A stretch of DNA of 22,507 bases, from positions 1 through 22,507 of the forward strand of contig CAVLAC010000020.1 in assembly GCA_963661055.1 (NCBI GenBank). The letters run 5' to 3'. The position numbers and the translations under genes are program-made. Shown in pieces: positions 1-6,725 of this stretch (within the stretch, counting starts at the first letter, position 1; each line of letters opens with the position of its first letter). This DNA is from UBA1067 sp963661055. Lineage in GTDB: Bacteria; Verrucomicrobiota; Kiritimatiellia; RFP12; UBA1067. The notes beneath the pieces are model-generated. The model worked only from the letters and a program-made list of their open reading frames with translations. It was not told where the DNA came from and did no database searches.

Positions 1-2
1 CT

Positions 3-1583
3 TCTTATGAAGATGTTGAATCATCAGGTTCTACTGGGGTTGCTTCTGGAGGAGGTACTACTGGGGTTGCTTCTGGAGGAGGCACTACTTCGGGGAGCGA
101 TATGCCTATAGTAGATGGCGGGTCTTCTTATCCAAGTAGTAGCTTTTATATAGAAAGGACAATTCTTAGTAGCCTAGAATGGATTGGAGAAGGTGCGTTT
201 GCTAGTTGTAGAAGCCTTACAACAATAAACATCCCTGAGTATGTGCCATGCATTTCAGAATGTGCATTTGATGATTGTGGCAACCTAATATCAGTAATTT
301 TGCCTGATAGTGTGACAAGTATTGGTGAGGGATCCTTTGTTGGCTGTTGTAGTCTGACAAGAATGGTTATTCCTGACGGCGTGACATATATTGGAGAAAA
401 TGCTTTTGGTGGTTGTAGTAGTCTCACTTCCATAAATCTTCCTTCGGGGTTAATAAGGATTGAGGAATGTACATTTTGTGAGTGTAGTAGTCTTAAAGAA
501 GTCGTAATTCCTAATGGAGTTGCGAGTATTGAAATGGCTGCATTTGGAAATTGCAGTAGTTTAGCATCGATAATGATTCCAAGTAGCGTGGAGAGAATAG
601 GGCGCGATGTGTTTTCGGGCTGCACCAATTTGTCATCAATAACAATCCATAACGGAGTGACGAATATCGGGGAATGCGCGTTCTATAAATGTAGTAGCTT
701 AGAGACAATAACCATTCCTGAAAGCGTAAAAGATATTGGAATAGATGCGTTTCGAGATTGTAGTCGTCTTACCTCTGTTACAATGCCAATTATTGGAGAG
801 ACATTAGAGCCTATATTTGCTAATATTGCTGACAAAGTGACCTCGATTAAATTCATTGGGAAGGGCACGGATATTCCAGCAAGATATTTGGTTGGCTTTA
901 AGTCCCTAAAGTCAGTTGAGATTCCTATAAGTGTGAGAAGTATTGGCGATTATGCTTTCTATGGTTGTTGGAATCTTAGTTCGATTCTAATCCCTGAAGG
1001 TGTGGCTCGTATTGGAGATTGCGCTTTTCTAGGATGTCGTCGCCTTACCACAGTAACGATACCAAGCACTGTCACGAGCATTAGCAATAATGCTTTTCTT
1101 AATTGCGATAGCCTTTCATCTATGTTGATATCTACGCCCCAAAATGAGAAGGATGTTATTGTGACAATCCCTGAGGGGGTTGATGCAGCGAAGGTGACGG
1201 TGAAGGTGTCGCCTGAGGCGAAGGTCACGCCTAATGGCGCGGCAGTTCAGGTTGTACGCGGCGAATATGATATTACAAGCTTTCTTGATGTCCCGAATGC
1301 GGTTGATGGAGTCATTGACCTTACCAAGGCGACGGTGAAGGAGGAGATTGTGAAAGAGACCTTGAGTGTGGATGAGGGGGCAGAGGTTACGCTTTCGCCT
1401 GAAAGCCCCGTGCTTAAGACTTCCGCTACAAAACCTGGGCTTGCCTACCAATTGTATGAGGGTAGGTCTTTGAACGACCTTAAGGCTGGTGCTAAGACAA
1501 TTGGTAATGGTCGGCAATGGGCCCCCAATATTACAGTCACGGGTGGCGATAGAGCATTCTACACAATCAAAGTCACGAAGTAA
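3..1583 (+). CDS. BspA-like leucine-rich repeat (LRR_5) surface protein, 5'-truncated by window edge
   Basis: The frame is open from base 3 without a start codon, so the gene begins left of the window; the first internal ATG at 102 is unlikely to be the true start. The visible order is a Ser/Gly/Thr-rich linker, about nine 23-residue LRR_5 repeats (pattern SSLTSINLPSGLxxIxxxxF..C), a degenerate stretch around bases 780-890, about four more repeats to near base 1130, then a non-repeat C-terminal domain of about 150 residues ending AFYTIKVTK. BspA/LRR_5 proteins are generally secreted or surface-exposed and often bind host or other bacterial surfaces; that role is known for the family, not shown here. 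No LPXTG or clear barrel anchor is visible at the C-terminus. The repeat part is visibly more A+T-rich than the C-terminal domain and the rest of the window, suggesting expansion or separate origin of the array. Confidence 0.85.
   Translation, partial: SYEDVESSGSTGVASGGGTTGVASGGGTTSGSDMPIVDGGSSYPSSSFYIERTILSSLEWIGEGAFASCRSLTTINIPEYVPCISECAFDDCGNLISVILPDSVTSIGEGSFVGCCSLTRMVIPDGVTYIGENAFGGCSSLTSINLPSGLIRIEECTFCECSSLKEVVIPNGVASIEMAAFGNCSSLASIMIPSSVERIGRDVFSGCTNLSSITIHNGVTNIGECAFYKCSSLETITIPESVKDIGIDAFRDCSRLTSVTMPIIGETLEPIFANIADKVTSIKFIGKGTDIPARYLVGFKSLKSVEIPISVRSIGDYAFYGCWNLSSILIPEGVARIGDCAFLGCRRLTTVTIPSTVTSISNNAFLNCDSLSSMLISTPQNEKDVIVTIPEGVDAAKVTVKVSPEAKVTPNGAAVQVVRGEYDITSFLDVPNAVDGVIDLTKATVKEEIVKETLSVDEGAEVTLSPESPVLKTSATKPGLAYQLYEGRSLNDLKAGAKTIGNGRQWAPNITVTGGDRAFYTIKVTK
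33..86 (+). repeat. 27-bp tandem repeat (2 copies) encoding a TGVASGGGT linker
   Basis: Units 33-59 and 60-86 differ at a single base and each encode TGVASGGGT in frame with the LRR protein. They form a flexible Gly/Ser/Thr linker N-terminal to the LRR array. A 27-bp in-frame unit can expand or contract by slippage without breaking the frame. More copies may lie left of the window. Confidence 0.8.
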
Positions 1584-1594
1584 GAGATGGCGGT

Positions 1595-1778
1595 NNNNNN
1601 NNNNNNNNNNNNNNNNNNNNNNNNNNNNNNNNNNNNNNNNNNNNNNNNNNNNNNNNNNNNNNNNNNNNNNNNNNNNNNNNNNNNNNNNNNNNNNNNNNNN
1701 NNNNNNNNNNNNNNNNNNNNNNNNNNNNNNNNNNNNNNNNNNNNNNNNNNNNNNNNNNNNNNNNNNNNNNNNNNNNNN
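1595..1778. other. Assembly gap (184 Ns)
   Basis: This is an unbroken run of N. Its right edge abuts a sequence that also occurs inverted near the right end of the window, so the gap probably reflects a dispersed repeat that could not be assembled. The true gap length may differ from the N count. Confidence 0.98.
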
Positions 1779-1784
1779 TGTTCA

Positions 1785-1835
1785 GGAAACATCGTGGTCA
1801 TTTCTGACCACGCACCTAACCTCTTGGACGCACGC
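1785..1835 (+). repeat. Dispersed hairpin-containing repeat, left copy
   Basis: About 50 bp matches, in inverse orientation, bases 22332-22380. It contains a perfect 8-bp stem CGTGGTCA / TGACCACG (1793-1800 and 1805-1812) around a 4-base loop, followed by a shared ACCTCTTGGACGCACG block (1820-1835). The only differences are in the loop and a few single positions. The left boundary of the element is probably lost in the N gap. See the fuller element at 22155-22425. Confidence 0.75.
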
Positions 1836-1993
1836 GGCGCGGCGGTCGTGCTTGCATATCGCGGGTTAAAAATCAAGCCGAATTCGGCAGTTTGTGACTT
1901 TTGGGAGGTGGGGATAGGGGGTGGATGGAAGGGGGTAGAGAGAATATCCTTCCGCTTGTGAAAGATTTCGCTTGCATTCTCACCCCGAAATAT

Positions 1994-2001
1994 GGTATAC
2001 T
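1994..2001 (+). promoter_or_regulatory. Extended -10 promoter for the HTH-aldolase gene
   Basis: TATGGTATACT (1991-2001) gives an extended -10 of the form TGnTATACT. The ATG at 2012 lies only 10 bases downstream, so a start site about 7 bases after the -10 would leave a leader of about 4 nt. No clear -35 is seen. The same TGGTATAAT-type element recurs before several other genes in the window. Confidence 0.6.
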
Positions 2002-2011
2002 TTTACGCGTG

Positions 2012-3217
2012 ATGACGACGGAAGGATATATAACGGCGGCTGAGGCTGCGGAAGGATGGCGCGTTTCAACGCGGCGCGTCCGTGATTTCTGTGCAAACGG
2101 CAGGATACCTGGCGCGATTGCGGAAGGACGCGGATGGCTTATCCCCCGCGGCGCGGCGAAGCCTGTTGATGGTCGTACCGTCTCAGCGCGGCGTATTAAC
2201 TCCTCGAGTGAGGAGGGTATGCCTATAGATAAAGAGGAAAAGAAGATGAGCAAAGAAAGAACTCTAATGAGTTATTGCCCTGACATCAAGGTCTTTGATG
2301 CGACCTTGCGTGACGGGGGCTTAGTCAACAACTTCGGCTTTACGGATGATTTCGTGAAAGCCCTTTACCGCGCGAATATCGCGGCGGGTGTTGATTATAT
2401 GGAGTTTGGCTACCGGGCGTCCAAGAAGATGTTTGATCCGAAGGCTTTCGGCAAGTGGAAGTTTGCAAGCGAGGAGGACATCCGTGCTATCGTGGGCGAC
2501 ACGAACGATTCGCCGATGAAGATTGCCATTATGGCGGACGCTGGGCGGTGCGATTACAAGACGGATATCCTTCCGAAGAAAGATTCGGTGGTGGATACAA
2601 TCCGTGTTGCTTGCTATGTGCATCAGATTCCGCTTGCGATTGATATGATAGAGGACGCGAAGGCGAAGGGTTATGAGGTGACCTGCAATCTTATGGCGGT
2701 CTCGAAAGTCATTGGCAACGAATTGGACGCGGGGTTGAAGATGCTTGCCGCATCACCTGCGGATGTTCTCTATCTCGTGGACTCTTTCGGCAACTTTTAC
2801 CCTGAGCAGATTGCCACCTACTCTAAGAAGTATGTGGAAGCGATGGGCGGCAAGAAGGTCGGCTTTCATGGGCACAACAACCAGCAACTCGCCTTCGCGA
2901 ACACGATTGAGGCGTGCCGCTGGGGCGTGGATTACCTCGATGTGACAGTGAACGGGATGGGGCGCGGCGCAGGCAACTGCTTCTCGGAACAGCTCCTCAG
3001 TTTCCTGAAGAATCCGAAGTACTCCGCCTTGCCAATTCTTGAATTTATTGAGAAGTATATGCTCGATGTAAAGAAGGGCGGCGCGGTTTGGGGGTACGAT
3101 GTCCCTTACTTGCTGACGGGCGTGATGAATTGCCATCCGTCTTCCGCCATCAAGTTTATCAAGGAAGGGCGCACGGACTATGTGCAGCTCGCCCACGAGC
3201 TTGTTGAGAACGAGTAA
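2012..3217 (+). CDS. HTH (excisionase/MerR-like)-aldolase fusion; DRE-TIM metallolyase family
   Basis: From ATG 2012 the protein is 401 residues. Residues 1-56 look like the small helix-turn-helix domain seen in excisionase/MerR-type proteins (TAAEAAEGWRVSTRRVRDF, GRIPGA, GRGWLIPRGAAKPVDGR). A charged linker (about 57-78) joins it to an aldolase of the HMG-CoA lyase/4-hydroxy-2-oxovalerate aldolase class: DATLRDGG near residue 96 supplies the metal Asp and catalytic Arg, HGHNN supplies the HxH metal ligands, and VNGMGRGAGN closes the barrel. The substrate cannot be told from sequence. The aldolase alone would start at ATG 2246 (MSKERT), which has AGAGG about 8 bases upstream, so internal initiation could give a second 323-residue product. 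I chose 2012 because a promoter lies just ahead and the frame is open throughout. A terminator follows the stop. Confidence 0.75.
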   Translation: MTTEGYITAAEAAEGWRVSTRRVRDFCANGRIPGAIAEGRGWLIPRGAAKPVDGRTVSARRINSSSEEGMPIDKEEKKMSKERTLMSYCPDIKVFDATLRDGGLVNNFGFTDDFVKALYRANIAAGVDYMEFGYRASKKMFDPKAFGKWKFASEEDIRAIVGDTNDSPMKIAIMADAGRCDYKTDILPKKDSVVDTIRVACYVHQIPLAIDMIEDAKAKGYEVTCNLMAVSKVIGNELDAGLKMLAASPADVLYLVDSFGNFYPEQIATYSKKYVEAMGGKKVGFHGHNNQQLAFANTIEACRWGVDYLDVTVNGMGRGAGNCFSEQLLSFLKNPKYSALPILEFIEKYMLDVKKGGAVWGYDVPYLLTGVMNCHPSSAIKFIKEGRTDYVQLAHELVENE

Positions 3218-3224
3218 ACAGCAA

Positions 3225-3256
3225 GGGGCGCAGAAATCTGCGCCCCTTTCGTTTTT
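3225..3256 (+). terminator. Intrinsic terminator after the aldolase gene
   Basis: A perfect GC-rich inverted repeat GGGGCGCAGA / TCTGCGCCCC (3225-3234 and 3237-3246) is followed by TTTCGTTTTT. It begins 7 bases after the aldolase stop codon and separates that gene from fic. Confidence 0.9.
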
Positions 3257-3268
3257 GGGGTTATCAAT

Positions 3269-3291
3269 GGGCAGAGAATTTGGTATAATAG
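3269..3291 (+). repeat. 23-bp direct repeat, left copy flanking fic
   Basis: This 23-bp block, including GAGAATTTGGTATAATAG, matches 4229-4251 with one mismatch (A at 3273, G at 4233). The two copies are exactly 960 bp apart, one in front of fic and one overlapping its 3' end. Confidence 0.8.
3281..3289 (+). promoter_or_regulatory. Extended -10 promoter for fic
   Basis: TGGTATAAT (3281-3289). A weak -35-like TTATCA lies at 3261-3266 with 17-bp spacing. The ATG at 3307 is 17 bases downstream, implying a leader of about 10 nt with no Shine-Dalgarno. The surrounding 23 bp recurs almost exactly at 4229-4251. Confidence 0.7.
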
Positions 3292-3306
3292 TGGCAGAAA
3301 AAGTGT

Positions 3307-4248
3307 ATGCCTTATGATGACCCTATATTGAATGAGCTCTCTGGCTACTTGGAGGCGAAAGAACCTGGGCGGCGCGAACGTGCTGAGGCCTGGGCGACGG
3401 CTATTGGTTTGCAGAAAGTAGATGGTTTAACCCCCTCGCCTTTTCTCGTTGAGACAGCCAAGGAACATATTGAAGGGCGCATAACGCAATCTCAAGCGCG
3501 GCGACGCATCCGTGATTATTATGCGGCGAAGGATGAAACAGCGCCGCGTGACACCCATTTTGAGGAACCTGATAAGGTTTCCGAGCGAATCGTCGCCGTT
3601 ATTAATGAGCGCGGCTTTGAGTTTACGCCCGAATATTTCTTGTCTATTCACAAGAAGTTGTTTGATTGTATATTGCCTACGGCAGGTAAGTTGCGTAGTG
3701 TTAATATAATGAAGTACGAATGGGTGCTGCGCGAAGATTCCGTCACCTATGGCTCAAAAGACACGCTCATGCCTTCGCTTGTGAGGGATTTCCAGGATGA
3801 GCAAGCTTATGAATATGGGAATAAGCCACTTGAAGAGATAATTTCTCACTTTGCACGGTTTATTGCGCAAATTTGGCAGGTACACCCTTTTATGGAAGGG
3901 AACAAGCGCACGATGGCCGTTTTTGCGATAAAGTACCTATGCTTTCTGGGATTTCGCGTAACGAATAATATGTTTAGTGAGAACTCGTGGTACTTTCGTA
4001 ATGCCCTTGTACGTGCGAATTATGCGGATTATGCGCGTGGCGTAAAGCGTGATTGGGGGTATCTTGAGGCATTCTTTCGGAATCTCCTGCTAGGTGAAAG
4101 TCGAGAACTAAAGAGCCGTTATTTGTTGATAGGGCAAGAGTCCTCGCAAGCTTCTCGGGAAGTGCCCTTAAAAAGTAGGGAGAAAAAGAAAGGCAAGGCT
4201 CGTAGAACGATGTCTACCTCTACCAAAGGGGCGGAGAATTTGGTATAA
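3307..4248 (+). CDS. Fic family protein with N-terminal VbhA-like region
   Basis: The 313-residue protein has the Fic core motif HPFMEGNKRT at residues 193-202, with the catalytic His and the Lys variant of the GN(G/K)R segment. Fic proteins transfer AMP or other nucleotide moieties onto Ser/Thr/Tyr of targets. Residues about 22-74 (AIGLQKVDGLTPSPF, AKEHIEGRIT, IRDYY) resemble the VbhA-type antitoxin fold placed in cis. The usual inhibitory [S/T]xxxEG motif appears degenerate (LQKVDG), so autoinhibition may be altered. The last 40 or so residues are a basic, low-complexity tail reading into the next promoter; the TAA stop lies inside the TATAAT of the downstream gene. No separate antitoxin gene flanks it. 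It may be a free-standing toxin or modifier rather than housekeeping. Composition (no CGCGGCA motif) and flanking repeats hint at acquisition. Confidence 0.88.
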   Translation: MPYDDPILNELSGYLEAKEPGRRERAEAWATAIGLQKVDGLTPSPFLVETAKEHIEGRITQSQARRRIRDYYAAKDETAPRDTHFEEPDKVSERIVAVINERGFEFTPEYFLSIHKKLFDCILPTAGKLRSVNIMKYEWVLREDSVTYGSKDTLMPSLVRDFQDEQAYEYGNKPLEEIISHFARFIAQIWQVHPFMEGNKRTMAVFAIKYLCFLGFRVTNNMFSENSWYFRNALVRANYADYARGVKRDWGYLEAFFRNLLLGESRELKSRYLLIGQESSQASREVPLKSREKKKGKARRTMSTSTKGAENLV

Positions 4249-4251
4249 TAG
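4229..4251 (+). repeat. 23-bp direct repeat, right copy flanking fic
   Basis: This copy matches 3269-3291 with one mismatch. It encodes the last residues of Fic (GAENLV-stop) and serves as the promoter of the envelope operon. Recombination between the two copies would remove fic and leave a single intact promoter. Confidence 0.8.
4241..4249 (+). promoter_or_regulatory. Extended -10 promoter for the envelope operon
   Basis: TGGTATAAT (4241-4249) overlaps the stop codon of fic (TAA 4246-4248). ATG 4260 is 10 bases downstream, predicting a leader of about 4 nt, so the purine-rich GAAGG just ahead of the ATG would be mostly untranscribed. Confidence 0.65.
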
Positions 4252-4259
4252 AAGGTGAA

Positions 4260-5132
4260 ATGGCTAGAATACTCTTTTTTATAGGTGCGCTCCTAATTGC
4301 GCAAGGCGTGCAGGCGGCGTGGTGGCCGTTTGGGTCCGATGAGGACGAGAAACTGCGGCTTTCTACGCTGATGGAACCCGCGTCACTTTTGATTGACGCG
4401 GCGGCGGACTATGCGGAGGAGGGCAAAGTTGACGAGGCGGTGGCTGAATACCGCAAGGCACTTGCCGAACTTGACCGTGTGGAAGCCGAAAACCCCGAAC
4501 GCGCGGCAACGAGCGAATTCGCAACAGTGCGCAATAAGCGTGCATATGTGAGCGCGGCAATTGATTCGCTTCTAATGGACCAGGCGCGGCGCAATGCGAA
4601 GTCCGTCGCCGTCTCGGATACGCGGCAATTGGAAGCGAAACTCGCGGCAGAAAAGGGCAAGGGGGCGCCTGTGGCGACGGGCAACCTCAAGCCTGGAGAG
4701 TCCGCGAAAGTGCGTGAGACGGCGACGCGGCAGGCGAAATTAGATGCCCTCCATAAGATTCTTGCGAAAAATCCGAAAGACCGCCGCGCCCGCATTGGGC
4801 TTGTGATGGAAGATTTGCGGATGGGCGAATATGACTCGGCGCAATTGACGATTACGGAACTCCTTCAGGAAAAGCCCAATGATGCGGCGGCGCTCAACTT
4901 GCGCGCGGCACTTGAGATGGAAAAGGGCGAGAACGCGGCGGCGGAAAAGACGCTGATGCAGGCGATTCAGTCCAACCCGCGTAGCTACTACGCCTACTAC
5001 AATATGGCGCGGCTCTTTTTGAAGACGCGTAAGGGTGCTGAGGGACGCGACTCGGCGCGGCGTTATTATGAGACAGGGCGGGATTACGCGAATGGCCCTG
5101 TCGACAAGAGGCTTGAGGGCGAACTCAAATGA
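4260..5132 (+). CDS. Periplasmic TPR-repeat protein
   Basis: The protein has 290 residues. A signal peptide is clear: MAR, a hydrophobic run ILFFIGALLIAQ, and a likely cut after GVQA (about residue 20). Helical repeat segments follow: about residues 46-75 (DYAEEGKVDEAVAEYRKAL) and a C-terminal TPR array from about 160 to 275 (NPKDRRARIGL, NDAAALNLRAALEMEKGEN, NPRSYYAYYNMARLF), with a charged Ala-rich linker between. TPRs are protein-protein scaffolds, so a periplasmic assembly role fits, but no partner can be named. The stop overlaps the next start (ATGA at 5129-5132), indicating translational coupling to the LolA-like gene and a shared envelope operon. Confidence 0.8.
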   Translation: MARILFFIGALLIAQGVQAAWWPFGSDEDEKLRLSTLMEPASLLIDAAADYAEEGKVDEAVAEYRKALAELDRVEAENPERAATSEFATVRNKRAYVSAAIDSLLMDQARRNAKSVAVSDTRQLEAKLAAEKGKGAPVATGNLKPGESAKVRETATRQAKLDALHKILAKNPKDRRARIGLVMEDLRMGEYDSAQLTITELLQEKPNDAAALNLRAALEMEKGENAAAEKTLMQAIQSNPRSYYAYYNMARLFLKTRKGAEGRDSARRYYETGRDYANGPVDKRLEGELK

Positions 5133-5758
5133 TAATCGCGGCACTTTTCGCGGCACTTTTCGCGTCCACGGCGAGCCTACCTGAGGCGAGCGCGGCGGAG
5201 TATGTGCTCCCGACGAATGCGACTGCCGCGCAAGTTGTTGCCGCGTGCCGACGGATGATTCCCGCGCGTGTCACGATTGAGGGGCACATCAACCGTCGCA
5301 GTCGGCGGGGTACGGAAGTTGCCGCGTATACTTACAAATTGACGCGACGGTCGGGTGAAACGCAATTGCAGGTTTGGGATAAGGAAGGCAAGGCTATTGA
5401 GATTAAGCCCAACGGACGCCTCCTTGATACGGATGTCACTTGGAGTGACCTTACGCTTGATTATCTGCAATGGCCCGATTGCGAATTTGACCCTGAGAAA
5501 GAGCAGGAAAGTGTGCAGACGGTCACTTGCCAAGTTCTGCTTCTTAAGAATGGTGCGCGGCAGGTGCGGGCGTGGATTGACCGCAAGACGGGTGCGCTGA
5601 TGCAGGCGGAAGAGCTCGCGGATGGCGAAGTAATTCGCCGTATGTTTGGCACGAGCATAAAGAAATTTGATGGTGTCTGGGCGCCACGGACTATTGAAGT
5701 CGGTGCGCCAGGCGCGAAATATCGAACAAAAATTGTAGTAGATAAATTGGAGTTCTAA
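5129..5758 (+). CDS. LolA-fold outer membrane lipoprotein-sorting-like protein
   Basis: The protein has 209 residues and a short signal peptide (MIIAALFAALFAS...ASAAEY, cut near residue 23). The mature part looks like the LolA/LolB-fold family annotated as outer membrane lipoprotein-sorting proteins: a DVTWSDLTLDYLQWPDCEF segment mid-protein, then AWIDRKTGALMQAE and KKFDGVWAPRTIEV near the C-terminus. This fold shields hydrophobic moieties in the periplasm; the actual cargo is unknown. It overlaps the upstream TPR gene by four bases and ends 2 bases before the AsmA-like gene. The signal peptide is encoded by a perfect 12-bp tandem duplication (5138-5149 and 5150-5161) giving AALF twice. Confidence 0.75.
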   Translation: MIIAALFAALFASTASLPEASAAEYVLPTNATAAQVVAACRRMIPARVTIEGHINRRSRRGTEVAAYTYKLTRRSGETQLQVWDKEGKAIEIKPNGRLLDTDVTWSDLTLDYLQWPDCEFDPEKEQESVQTVTCQVLLLKNGARQVRAWIDRKTGALMQAEELADGEVIRRMFGTSIKKFDGVWAPRTIEVGAPGAKYRTKIVVDKLEF

Positions 5759-5760
5759 CT

Positions 5761-6702
5761 ATGAAGAAAGTAGTAAAAGTCCTCAAGGTAATTGGCTGGG
5801 TGTTGCTCGGCTTGGTCTCGGCGGTGGTCGCGCTCGTGCTCATTCTGCCGCTCTGGATTGGTCCTGTCGCGTGCGGGGTCGCGAATTCCGTTACGCCTGG
5901 CATTACGAAGACAGACTTCCATCTCGGGCACTTTGGGCTGAACCAATATAGCGGGCATGTAGAAGTTGGCGATATGCAACTCGCGAACCCGACAAACTTC
6001 AGCGAGAAGAATGCGGTAGAATTGAATCTCGTCACGGTCGACCTCTCGGTCTTGTCGCTGATGACGGATGTCATTCATGTGAAGGACATTACCGTGGACG
6101 GTTTGAAGGTCTATTTGGATGCGCCAGATGTGGCGAACTTCAAGCAGATTGCCGAGAATGCATCGGGCGGTGAAAAAGAGCCTGAGAGCGCGGCAGTTGC
6201 GGAAGGTGCGACTCCTGCGGAAGCTGCGCAACCTGCTGAAGCCGCTCCTGTTGAGGAAGAAGCCGCTACGACAAATGAAACGCGCGTCGTTATTGACCGT
6301 ATTGCGCTAAAGAATGTCACCATCCAATATGGTATGTTGCCAATCCCGATTCCTGACTTTGAAATCCATAATATCGGACGCGATGCCGAGACGGGTGAAG
6401 CGCAGGGTGCAACTTGGGAGGAAGCGTGGCTTCATATCCTTGAGCAGATTAGCTCTCAGGCGGAAGGTCTTGGCAAGGGGCTCTTCAAGTTTGGCAAGGA
6501 TGGTGCACTCGCCATTTCTGGCGCGGCGGCGGACGCTGCTTCGGCAGGGCTTTCTTCGCTCTCGGACGCGACAGGTGAAGTCGGTGACGCGGCAGGCAAG
6601 GCTGAGAAGGCTATTGAGAAGGGCATGGGTAAGGCTATGAAAGAAGCGGATAAAGCCGTTAAGTTTATCAATGGCTTCTTTGGCTCGGGCGACAAGAAGT
6701 AA
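5761..6702 (+). CDS. AsmA-like membrane-anchored envelope protein
   Basis: The protein has 313 residues. One N-terminal membrane segment (about residues 7-33, WVLLGLVSAVVALVLILPLW) precedes an AsmA-type repeat: the region NPTNFSEKNAVELNLVTVD, SLMTDVIHVKDITVDGLKV, and, after an Ala/Glu/Pro-rich spacer (about 135-165), RVVIDRIALKNVTIQYG. AsmA-like proteins sit in the inner membrane with a periplasmic beta-groove and are linked to lipid transport between membranes. This one is short for the family. The last 100 residues form an Ala/Gly/Lys-rich, predicted amphipathic helical tail (GAAADAASAGLSSLSDA, KAEKAIEKGMGKAMKE). It starts 2 bases after the LolA-like stop, with GGAG about 9 bases upstream. 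Together with the TPR and LolA-like proteins it suggests an envelope lipid or lipoprotein handling unit. Confidence 0.72.
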   Translation: MKKVVKVLKVIGWVLLGLVSAVVALVLILPLWIGPVACGVANSVTPGITKTDFHLGHFGLNQYSGHVEVGDMQLANPTNFSEKNAVELNLVTVDLSVLSLMTDVIHVKDITVDGLKVYLDAPDVANFKQIAENASGGEKEPESAAVAEGATPAEAAQPAEAAPVEEEAATTNETRVVIDRIALKNVTIQYGMLPIPIPDFEIHNIGRDAETGEAQGATWEEAWLHILEQISSQAEGLGKGLFKFGKDGALAISGAAADAASAGLSSLSDATGEVGDAAGKAEKAIEKGMGKAMKEADKAVKFINGFFGSGDKK

Positions 6703-6710
6703 TTTTAGTA

Positions 6711-6719
6711 TAAGGAGGT
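6711..6719 (+). promoter_or_regulatory. Near-perfect Shine-Dalgarno for glgP
   Basis: TAAGGAGGT, complementary to the canonical 16S 3' end, sits 6 bases before ATG 6726. It is by far the strongest ribosome binding site in the window, where most genes have weak or no SD. It fixes the glgP start and suggests high translation. Confidence 0.85.
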
Positions 6720-6725
6720 ATTTCT

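Noticed and set aside
146..1517. Long minus-strand open frames opposite the LRR gene, some with LRR-like periodicity
   Set aside because: They are mirror products of the repeat coding strand; no SD or promoter, and the plus-strand repeats match a known family.
1877..1888. Perfect 12-bp palindrome GCCGAATTCGGC as a possible operator
   Set aside because: It lies over 100 bp upstream of the nearest promoter, has no second copy in the window, and a single 12-bp palindrome containing a common restriction site is weak evidence.
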